Assembly: GCA_934661165.1 (NCBI GenBank)
Contig: CAKUJB010000047.1
Coordinates: 1 to 11,579 of the forward strand
Source of the DNA: an uncultured Microbacteriaceae bacterium
GTDB lineage: Bacteria; Actinomycetota; Actinomycetes; Actinomycetales; Microbacteriaceae
Reading direction: 5' to 3'
DNA: 11,579 bases
The notes beneath the pieces are model-generated. The model was given only the letters and a program-made list of their open reading frames with translations. It made no database searches and was not told the origin of the DNA. The position numbers and the translations under genes are program-made. This document shows positions 6,964-11,579 of this stretch, piece after piece. Within the stretch, counting starts at the first letter, position 1. Every line of letters starts with the position of its first letter.

Positions 6964-6979
6964 GGCGCCCGTAGGCGCC
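6964..6979. repeat. Short perfect hairpin GGCGCC-CGTA-GGCGCC
   Basis: Two copies of the self-complementary hexamer GGCGCC flank a four-base CGTA loop, giving a perfect 6-base stem. There is no T-tract. In DNA this rich in GC a hairpin of this size can arise by chance. Confidence 0.5.
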
Positions 6980-7018
6980 GATGGCGCGAGGCGCACGTGA
7001 GCCGCGTGCGGTCCAGCT

Positions 7019-7037
7019 GGCGCGCTTGCTGCGCGCC
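7019..7037. repeat. Perfect 7-base stem-loop abutting the next inverted repeat
   Basis: GGCGCGC (7019-7025) and GCGCGCC (7031-7037) are perfect complements around the loop TTGCT. The next inverted repeat starts at the following base. No T-tract on either side, so termination activity is not supported. Confidence 0.55.
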
Positions 7038-7085
7038 GAGGTGGCGGCGCCCCGGCTCACCCAGCCCAGAGCGAGGAGCCACCTC
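7038..7085. repeat. 8-base inverted repeat upstream of the antitoxin promoter
   Basis: GAGGTGGC (7038-7045) and GCCACCTC (7078-7085) are perfect complements around 32 bases. An internal GGCTC (7054-7058) could pair instead with GAGCC (7076-7080), which overlaps the right arm, so two mutually exclusive folds exist. The element ends two bases before the antitoxin operator palindrome. Confidence 0.5.
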
Positions 7086-7087
7086 CA

Positions 7088-7105
7088 GTAGCACGGTGCT
7101 ACCAT
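7088..7105 (+). promoter_or_regulatory. Operator palindrome and -10 of the toxin-antitoxin operon
   Basis: GTAGCACGGTGCTAC (7088-7102) is a perfect palindrome with 7-base arms around one central G. It overlaps TACCAT (7100-7105), a plausible -10 hexamer six bases before the antitoxin ATG at 7112. As at gyrB, transcription would start at the A of the AUG, and no Shine-Dalgarno sequence is present. A palindrome over the -10 is the usual site for autorepression by an antitoxin or toxin-antitoxin complex. The binding protein is inferred. Confidence 0.65.
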
Positions 7106-7111
7106 CTGAAC

Positions 7112-7471
7112 ATGTCCAGGACGAGCCAGCCGACACGGCTTCCCGCGGATGTGTACGACTCCGCGGTCGCGGCGAGCGCGATCACGTCCCGCACGGTGCC
7201 GCAGCAGATCGCGCACTGGGCCCGCATCGGGCGCGAGCTCGAACTGTCGCCGGCGGTGAATCATCGGCAGGTCGCCCGTGTCCTCGCTGGGCTGGCCTCC
7301 TACGACGAACTCGACGAGCACGAGCAGGCCATCGTCCGGAAGGCATGGTCGGAGCGCTTGGCGGAGCTGCGCACCCAGCTCGACTACGCGACGCGGTTCT
7401 CGGCTGCCGGCGATTCGTACTCCGAGGCGGATGAGGACGGCAACCTCGTCGTCCACCCCGCCCGAGGCTGA
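7112..7471 (+). CDS. ParD-like antitoxin (TA-system antitoxin)
   Basis: A 119-residue protein whose N-terminus resembles the ParD_like antitoxin family: short beta-strand-like QPTRLPADVYDSAV, then helix AITSRTVPQQIAHWARIGRE (about 23-42), the AQQIAHWARIG-type signature of that family. This portion should form the ribbon-helix-helix DNA-binding dimer. The rest (45-119) is helical and acidic at the end, suited to wrapping and neutralising the toxin. The stop codon overlaps the toxin start by one base (TGATG), so antitoxin and toxin are translationally coupled, antitoxin first. The palindrome over the -10 immediately upstream is the likely autoregulatory site. The ATG at 7112 fits the leaderless promoter. 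Function is inferred from family and pairing. Confidence 0.82.
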   Translation: MSRTSQPTRLPADVYDSAVAASAITSRTVPQQIAHWARIGRELELSPAVNHRQVARVLAGLASYDELDEHEQAIVRKAWSERLAELRTQLDYATRFSAAGDSYSEADEDGNLVVHPARG

Positions 7472-8037
7472 TGCCCCTGCTGCATCTGCTCGCCGGACCG
7501 AACGGCGCCGGAAAGTCGAGCTATTCGCAGGACGTCCTGGTGCCGGCCATGCACCTGCCGGTCATCAATGCGGATGACATCGCCGCCGAGCGCTGGCCGG
7601 ACGCCCAGGCCGAGCACGGGTATGAGGCGGCCCGCATCGCCGAAGCGCAGCGTCAGGAGCGGATCGCGGCGGGCGCATCGTTCATCTCGGAGACCGTGTT
7701 CTCCCACGAGAGCAAGCTGCAACTCGTCGCGGATGCGCAAGCCGCGAGCTACCTCGTCCACCTTCACGTGATCATCGTGCCGCTCGAGCTCACCGTGCAG
7801 CGGGTCCTCGAGCGCGTGCGCCGCGGCGGCCGCGTCGTGCCAGAGCAGAAGATCCGCGATCGCTACGAGCGCCTGTGGGCGCACGTCGCCGCGGCGATCC
7901 AGATCGCGGACGTGACGCACGTGCTCGACAACAGTCGCGCGACCGAGCCCTTCCGCCTCTGCGCAGCGTTCGAGCATGGCGTGCCGGTCGGTCAGGCGAC
8001 CTGGCCGCGCTGGACGCCGATGGAGCTGCGGGACTAG
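7471..8037 (+). CDS. Zeta-type toxin, P-loop kinase
   Basis: A 188-residue P-loop protein starting almost directly with strand beta-1 and Walker A GPNGAGKS (residues 9-16). Next come NADD (33-36, D35 a candidate for the catalytic aspartate), SETVFSH (73-79, E74 in the position expected of the substrate-binding glutamate), and a lid-like basic stretch RVRRGGRVVPEQKIRDRY (115-132). This order is typical of the zeta/PezT family, whose characterised members phosphorylate UDP-N-acetylglucosamine and block cell-wall synthesis. Substrate identity here is not proven; family members can differ. It lacks the long C-terminal extensions of streptococcal zeta toxins. It is coupled to the ParD-like antitoxin upstream rather than to an epsilon antitoxin. 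Its stop TAG shares the tetranucleotide CTAG with the stop of the convergent gene. Confidence 0.82.
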   Translation: MPLLHLLAGPNGAGKSSYSQDVLVPAMHLPVINADDIAAERWPDAQAEHGYEAARIAEAQRQERIAAGASFISETVFSHESKLQLVADAQAASYLVHLHVIIVPLELTVQRVLERVRRGGRVVPEQKIRDRYERLWAHVAAAIQIADVTHVLDNSRATEPFRLCAAFEHGVPVGQATWPRWTPMELRD

Positions 8038-8447
8038 AGGTCCCAGACCTTGTCTGGACGCTTCAGGTCGTCCATGACGAGCTCGAGATTCTGGAGGTCC
8101 TTGAAGGGGCTGGTCTTGGCGAGATCCGTGATCGACTCGAGGATCGACGCGGCGAGGTCGGTATTGCCGGCGGCGATTGCGGCGTCAAGAGCGTCGAACA
8201 TGCTGCTGAAGCTCGCTCGCCGTTCGTCGAAGGTGAGCTCTAGGGCCCTGAGGAGCAGCTGCTGTTGGCGGCGGATCCGGCTGAGCTGCACCTCCCGCCA
8301 GCTATCGATCGCCTTGCGTTCGGTCCGTCCCTGCTGTTCCGCGATCATCCAGTCTCGCCCGTAACTGATGACGGTATTGAGGAGCTGCAGTGGATCAACG
8401 CTCTTGCCCACTGAGGTGACCGCCTTGACGACGCCCTTCTGACTCAT
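8034..8447 (-). CDS. Small helical protein of unknown function, second gene of minus-strand cassette
   Basis: I do not recognise this 137-residue protein. It has no membrane segment or signal peptide. It appears almost entirely helical: YGRDWMIAEQQGRTERKAID (about 29-48), then RIRRQQQLLLRALELTFDER (57-76), then FSSMFDALDAAIAAGNTDLA (80-99) and a final ILESITDLAKTSPFKDL (102-118). Arg, Gln and Glu are abundant, so a coiled coil or helical bundle is possible. It starts 13 bases after the stop of the larger membrane protein gene, with a good ribosome site GGGAG at 8455-8459, so the two are almost certainly one operon. It could be a partner, regulator or immunity protein for that membrane protein; this is inference from gene pairing only. 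Its stop lies in the same CTAG as the convergent toxin gene's stop. Confidence 0.75.
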   Translation of the reverse strand: MSQKGVVKAVTSVGKSVDPLQLLNTVISYGRDWMIAEQQGRTERKAIDSWREVQLSRIRRQQQLLLRALELTFDERRASFSSMFDALDAAIAAGNTDLAASILESITDLAKTSPFKDLQNLELVMDDLKRPDKVWDL

Positions 8448-8460
8448 GTGGAGACTCCCG

Positions 8461-9552
8461 TCATCGGTACCTGCTGATCAGCTGTGTGGACATTTCTGTC
8501 AGCTCGCCTGTCACCGGGTCGAGCACTTGGATCGTAGTCACCTCGCGAATCGACCGGACGAGGAGCAGCGCCTGTCGGAACTGGTCGGCATGGAGACCGG
8601 GGTCGAAGTCCAGGGCGTCCAACCGCTTGGTCGCGGCATGCAGTCGCTCGGCCAGGCTACGCATCACCATAGAGAGTTCGTCGATTCGGCGGGTGCAGGC
8701 TTCTCGCAGCTTGATGATCGTTTCGATCTGGGCACACGCAACATCGACCTCAGCCGCATACTGCCTGCTCCGAGTTCTCGCCTTCGTCCCGAGGATGCCA
8801 AGCGTGAAGCCGCCGATGGCGACCGCTGGCGCCGCAGTGATCACCATGAGCACCACGCCACCCACAGCCATGCCCCCGCCGCCTGCTGCAACGGCACCTC
8901 CGCCGAGCCAAGCGAGACTCGCGTTCTGTGCGGCCGCGCCGCTGAGCGAGCTGATTGCCGCACCAGTGCTCGCCGTGCCGATTGCCGAGGCCGTGGCCAT
9001 CACCGCAGCATTGGCGCCGGCCGCGACGATGACCGCGGACGCGGTCCCACTGCCGGCCTTGAGCACGACCTCGGAGATCTCGTCGACGGTCATCTTGGAA
9101 TCCGGAAGGACCTGGATCGCGTTGATGAGCTCGATATCCGCGGGCTCGTGCGCGAGCAGGTTCACATTGAGCCGATTGCGCTGCATCCAGTCGGCGAACC
9201 CACCGATTGTCGCGGTGACGATCCGGATCTTTTCTAAGTTGAATTCATCGACGCGCTCCTGCGCTTCGGCGTGCGCGAGCTCGTGCTTCTGGCTCGCTTC
9301 ATCGAGTCGCTTCCTTGCCTTCTTCCTGATCCCCAAGGATTGCAGCCCGCCGATGAGACCCTTCGCACCAGCGCTCGCGCCCGCTCCGACGAGCAGCAGG
9401 ACAGTCCCCGCGAGGATGAGGGCGAGGAGGAGAAGCCCCCCGATGATGCCGAGTGGGATCCAGAGCAGCAGCCACCAGTCAAACCCGCCAGCAGCCCCGA
9501 CGTCAGCCGCAGCTTGACTGATCGACGCGATGAGCAGGACGGTCGGCGGCAT
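8461..9552 (-). CDS. Membrane-anchored protein with glycine-zipper-like core, unknown function
   Basis: A 363-residue protein that I cannot name. From N to C: a hydrophobic stretch at about 26-58 (WWLLLWIPLGIIGGLLLLAL and following), long enough for one or two membrane passes; a charged, probably coiled-coil segment (77-108, KKARKRLDEASQKHELAHAE); a region rich in Ala, Gly and Ser (167-256) containing SLSGAAAQNASLAWLGGG and AAGGGGMAVGG, with Gly/Ala spacing like glycine zippers; then a helical C-terminal part (260-310) and a short beta-like end. Such cores can insert into membranes, so a pore-forming or membrane-sensing role is possible but unproven. The start at 9552 is preferred because TAGGGT lies seven bases upstream; a GTG at 9582 would add ten residues but has no ribosome site. 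The small helical gene follows after 13 bases. Confidence 0.75.
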   Translation of the reverse strand: MPPTVLLIASISQAAADVGAAGGFDWWLLLWIPLGIIGGLLLLALILAGTVLLLVGAGASAGAKGLIGGLQSLGIRKKARKRLDEASQKHELAHAEAQERVDEFNLEKIRIVTATIGGFADWMQRNRLNVNLLAHEPADIELINAIQVLPDSKMTVDEISEVVLKAGSGTASAVIVAAGANAAVMATASAIGTASTGAAISSLSGAAAQNASLAWLGGGAVAAGGGGMAVGGVVLMVITAAPAVAIGGFTLGILGTKARTRSRQYAAEVDVACAQIETIIKLREACTRRIDELSMVMRSLAERLHAATKRLDALDFDPGLHADQFRQALLLVRSIREVTTIQVLDPVTGELTEMSTQLISRYR

Positions 9553-9565
9553 GGCCCCGACCCTA
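9553..9565 (-). promoter_or_regulatory. Candidate -10 (TAGGGT) for the minus-strand cassette
   Basis: On the minus strand TAGGGT (plus positions 9560-9565) lies seven bases before the ATG at 9552, nearly the spacing seen at gyrB and the antitoxin gene. It suggests a leaderless transcript independent of the regulator gene upstream. No -35 element is obvious, and GGGG at 9555-9558 could instead act as a weak, close ribosome site. Confidence 0.4.
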
Positions 9566-9618
9566 CCGCTCGGCGACGACACGAGGGAGGCTGACGTGCG
9601 CCGTGTGCGAAGCGCCCT

Positions 9619-9894
9619 TCAGCCTGTTCGGCGCCGGTCCTCCGCACCGGCCCTCGTGAAGTGCTCCGCCGTCAGGCCGTCGAGCAGCTCGCCCGGCGGG
9701 ACGTCGAGCGCCCAGGCGAGGCGCATGAGCGTGTGCACCGAGGGCATCGCGCGACCGCTCTCGTAGGAGCGGACGTTCGCGGAATCGATCGCGGCGCGCA
9801 CCGCGATCTCGTCCTGCGTGAGGCCTGCCTCCTGCCGCGCCGCCGCGATACGTGACCCGATCCGGGCAGCGGCAGCGGAGGCGACTCTGGGCAC
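9619..9894 (-). CDS. XRE/Cro-type helix-turn-helix regulator, candidate controller protein
   Basis: A 91-residue protein made almost only of one Cro/C1-type HTH domain: RIGSRIAAARQEAGLTQDEIAVRAAIDSA from residue 12, the turn and recognition helix ANVRSYESGRAMPSVHTLMR (39-58), and LAWALDVPPGELL closing the domain. The GLTQDEIA and YESGRAMPS motifs are classical. It starts with GTG at 9894, after a roughly 34-base leader from a candidate promoter, and diverges from the methylase genes across 71 bases. Size, orientation and a symmetric operator between the two start sites match controller (C) proteins of restriction-modification systems. It might also act on the downstream minus-strand cassette, 66 bases away. 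The short Arg-rich tail (RAGAEDRRRTG) is not typical of the family. Role is inferred. Confidence 0.85.
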   Translation of the reverse strand: MPRVASAAAARIGSRIAAARQEAGLTQDEIAVRAAIDSANVRSYESGRAMPSVHTLMRLAWALDVPPGELLDGLTAEHFTRAGAEDRRRTG

Positions 9895-9910
9895 CGAACC
9901 ACCATCCGCG

Positions 9911-9920
9911 ACCCCGGGTG
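9911..9920. promoter_or_regulatory. Near-copy of the operator core (ACCCCGGGTG)
   Basis: CCCCGGGT at 9912-9919 matches the palindromic core ACCCGGGT of the main operator at seven of eight positions. Its centre is 28 bases away, in the presumed leader of the regulator gene. A single TACCC half-site lies at 9953-9957. They could be secondary binding sites of the XRE protein, or chance in GC-rich DNA. Confidence 0.35.
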
Positions 9921-9922
9921 CC

Positions 9923-9964
9923 TTCGACAGAGTGAACGTACCCGGGTAGAAGTACCCTGTCGGA
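9923..9964. promoter_or_regulatory. Symmetric divergent promoter/operator between the XRE regulator and methylase genes
   Basis: The palindrome TACCCGGGTA (9939-9948) is centred at 9943.5. Outer arms CGACAG (9925-9930) and CTGTCG (9957-9962) share exactly that centre. A plus-strand promoter can be drawn as TCGACA (9924-9929), 17 bases, TAGAAG (9947-9952). A minus-strand one is CCGACA (plus 9958-9963), 17 bases, TACGTT (plus 9935-9940). Both -35s fall in the outer arms and both -10s touch the palindrome, so one protein bound there could switch both directions. An alternative plus-strand -10, TACCCT (9953-9958), would make the GTG at 9966 leaderless. Confidence 0.6.
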
Positions 9965-9965
9965 T

Positions 9966-10649
9966 GTGGGCACGAATGCGGGGGGCGAGCGGCTGGTCAA
10001 GTCGCGGCAGCGCGTCGCCGACCACGGCGAGGTCTTCACGCCGCGCTGGCTCGTCGACGACATGCTCGACCTGGTCAAGTCCGAGACCGAGCGCATCGAT
10101 TCGCGCTTCCTCGAGCCGGCCTGCGGGTCAGGCAACTTCCTCGTCCCGGTGCTCGAGCGCAAGCTCAAGGCGGTCCAGGCGCGTCACGGGCGCAGCGACT
10201 TCGAGCGGCAGCACTATGCGCTCTTCGGGCTCATGTGCATCTACGGCATCGAGCTGCTCGCGGACAACGCCGCGGAGTGCCGGGACAATCTCGCCGAGAC
10301 GTTCGTGCGCTTCATCGGGTCCGCCGATCCTGTCTGGGCTCGCGCCGCCCGGGCGGTCCTTGCGGCGAACATCGTGCAGGGCGACGCCCTTGAGATGACG
10401 ATGCCCGGCGGCGAGCCGATCGTCTTCCCTGAGTGGGGCTACCTCGGGCGCGGACGCTACCAGCGCCGCGACTTTCGCTACGACAGCCTCACGCAGCGCG
10501 CCTCCGCCTCGGTCGGCCTCTTCGCCCACTTCGAGGAGCACGAGATCTTCACGCCGGTGCGGTCGTACCCGGTCATGACGGCACGGCAGATCGCCGACGG
10601 CGGTGAGGAATGCGCGGGGGCGCAGCCGACGAGCAAGGGGGACGCATGA
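9966..10649 (+). CDS. Restriction-modification methylase-like subunit with SAM-binding motif but no NPPY
   Basis: A 227-residue protein resembling the N-terminal half of N6-adenine DNA methyltransferases. HGEVFTPRWLVDDMLDLV (20-37) is the typical entry segment. FLEPACGSGNFLV (48-60) is an intact motif I for S-adenosylmethionine. YGIELLADNAAECRDNL (93-109) fits motif II and NIVQGDAL (135-142) motif III. The catalytic NPPY/DPPY motif is absent; the chain continues as VFPEWGYLGRGRYQRRDF and ends soon after. It starts with GTG at 9966, without a Shine-Dalgarno sequence, just after the divergent promoter. Its stop overlaps the next gene as ATGA. I recall similar small proteins paired with Eco57I-like methylases in other phyla, but have not checked. 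Probably one subunit of a two-part enzyme; a truncated, inactive methylase is the alternative. Confidence 0.78.
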   Translation: MGTNAGGERLVKSRQRVADHGEVFTPRWLVDDMLDLVKSETERIDSRFLEPACGSGNFLVPVLERKLKAVQARHGRSDFERQHYALFGLMCIYGIELLADNAAECRDNLAETFVRFIGSADPVWARAARAVLAANIVQGDALEMTMPGGEPIVFPEWGYLGRGRYQRRDFRYDSLTQRASASVGLFAHFEEHEIFTPVRSYPVMTARQIADGGEECAGAQPTSKGDA

Positions 10650-11579
10650 GTCTGGTCGCGGAGCAGCAGCCCAGGGGGCTCTCGTTGCGGGGGCACAACC
10701 CTGACGTCCTCACGTGCATCGCCAATCTGTCGAACGATGAGGTCTTCACCCCGCCGGAGTTCGCGAATCAGATGCTCGACATGATCGAGCAGGCCTGGTC
10801 CGAGGATCACGATGGCGCGAGCATCTGGGCGGACCCGACCGTCACGTTCCTCGATCCAGTCGCGAAGTCGGGCGTCTTCCTCCGCGAGATCACTCGGCGA
10901 CTGACGGAGGGACTCGCCGGCGAGATCCCTGACCTGCAGGAGCGGGTCGACCACATCCTGACGAAGCAGGTCTACGGGATCGGTATCACGCGACTCACTT
11001 CGCTGCTCGCCCGGCGGAGCGTCTACTGCTCGAAGGACGCTACCGGCAAGCACTCGATCGCCAAGTCCTTCGACCGCGACTGGGGGAACGTGTGGTTCGA
11101 GCGCACCGAGCACACGTGGGTGGGGGACAGGTGTGGGTACTGCGGGGCTTCGAAGTCCCAGTTCGACCGGGGCGAACTGCTCGAGACGCACGCGTACGCG
11201 TTCGTCCACGCGAAGGACATTAAGTCTCGCCTCGCAAAGATGTTTGGAGCCGACGTGCAGTTCGACGTGATCATCGGGAACCCGCCCTACCAACTGGATG
11301 ACGGAGGCCACAACAACTCTGCGGCGCCGATCTATCAGCGATTCGTGGAGACGGCGTTCGAGTTGGAACCACGCTTCGTCACCATGGTGACGCCCTCTCG
11401 ATGGTTTGCAGGGGGACGCGGACTTGATCGCTTTCGCGACCGCATGCTGAGCTCTCGTCGACTTCGGACCATCGTGGACTTTCCGAAGTTGTACGACGGA
11501 TTCCCCGGAGTCAAGATTCGCGGTGGGATTTCGTACTTCCTGTGGGATCGCGATACCGAGGGTCCGTGCAGGATCCAGA
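10646..11579 (+). CDS. Eco57I-like restriction-modification DNA methylase (3' end outside window)
   Basis: The first 311 residues of a larger protein; the frame is open to the window end. Seen in order: NDEVFTPPEFANQMLDMI (30-47); FLDPVAKSGVFL (68-79), a motif I in which the usual ACGSG is replaced by VAKSG; YGIGITRLTSLLARRSVYC (110-128); a possible metal-binding C163-G-Y-C166; the catalytic NPPYQ (212-216) of N6-adenine methylases; and PSRWFAGGRGLDRFR (250-264), which the Eco57I-type family shows after NPPY. The ATG overlaps the upstream stop, with AGGGGGA just before it (10636-10642). Relatives, as I recall them, are about 500-570 residues and are followed by a DEAD/DEAH helicase-nuclease subunit, which would lie beyond the window. 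Towards the end, A/T third positions become more frequent, hinting at transfer. Confidence 0.83.
   Translation, partial: MSLVAEQQPRGLSLRGHNPDVLTCIANLSNDEVFTPPEFANQMLDMIEQAWSEDHDGASIWADPTVTFLDPVAKSGVFLREITRRLTEGLAGEIPDLQERVDHILTKQVYGIGITRLTSLLARRSVYCSKDATGKHSIAKSFDRDWGNVWFERTEHTWVGDRCGYCGASKSQFDRGELLETHAYAFVHAKDIKSRLAKMFGADVQFDVIIGNPPYQLDDGGHNNSAAPIYQRFVETAFELEPRFVTMVTPSRWFAGGRGLDRFRDRMLSSRRLRTIVDFPKLYDGFPGVKIRGGISYFLWDRDTEGPCRIQ

Larger units (their letters stand above)
6788..7087. other. Gene-free spacer rich in inverted repeats
   Basis: About 300 bases in which I see no convincing coding sequence on either strand: the open frames are Arg/Ser-rich and lack ribosome sites or recognisable domains. 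The stretch contains four inverted repeats, listed separately. It separates the degraded TetR/amidohydrolase fragments from the toxin-antitoxin pair and is probably the left junction of the accessory region. Confidence 0.6.

Noticed and set aside
8446..9517. Plus-strand open frames opposite the 363-residue protein
   Set aside because: They are shadows of the minus-strand gene, whose membrane segment, ribosome-site context and operon partner are far more convincing.
9553..9582. GTG start at 9582 for the membrane protein
   Set aside because: No ribosome site precedes it, and the ATG at 9552 has a well-placed -10 hexamer; the ten extra residues add nothing recognisable.
6373..11579. CRISPR array, insertion sequence or integrase in the accessory region
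   Set aside because: No regularly spaced repeats, transposase or recombinase motifs, or terminal inverted repeats with target duplications were seen.

Overview
The window looks like part of the chromosome of a high-GC actinomycete, most likely a Microbacteriaceae relative. This rests on the strongly GC-biased third codon positions, the protein sequences, and the gene order recF - DUF721/dciA - gyrB - gyrA - DUF3566 - tRNA-Ile(GAU) - tRNA-Ala(UGC), which is the conserved arrangement just downstream of oriC in Actinomycetota. The family assignment is an inference made without database searches.

Positions 1-6372 are the housekeeping half. They hold the 3' end of recF, the DciA/DUF721 helicase-loader homologue, both DNA gyrase subunits, a small DUF3566 membrane protein and two tRNA genes. 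Most of these genes overlap by a few bases, so they read as one compact replication/topology cluster. gyrB has a candidate promoter placed so that its mRNA would begin at the AUG. GyrA carries Arg at the position equivalent to E. coli Ser83, a quinolone-resistance hot spot.

Positions 6373-7087 are a scar and spacer. A C-terminal TetR-type regulator remnant and a possible amidohydrolase 5' stub are followed by about 300 bases that hold no convincing gene but are dense in inverted repeats.

Positions 7088-11579 look like an accessory defence/stability island beside the tRNA pair. In order it holds: (i) a ParD-like antitoxin and zeta-type kinase toxin, with a perfect palindrome over the promoter; (ii) a convergent, minus-strand two-gene cassette of unknown function, in which one protein has an N-terminal membrane segment and a glycine/alanine-rich (glycine-zipper-like) core and its partner is a small helical protein; (iii) an XRE/Cro-type regulator; and (iv) the start of a restriction-modification locus. 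That locus has a 227-residue protein with a clean SAM-binding motif but no NPPY, followed by an Eco57I-like methylase with NPPY but an altered motif I, cut off by the window end. Regulator and R-M operon diverge from a 71-base gap. In it a dyad centred at 9943.5 has two candidate promoters placed symmetrically on opposite strands, a layout suited to a controller-protein switch.

The most promising candidates for something undescribed are the minus-strand two-gene cassette (8034-9552) and the symmetric divergent promoter/operator of the R-M locus (9923-9964).
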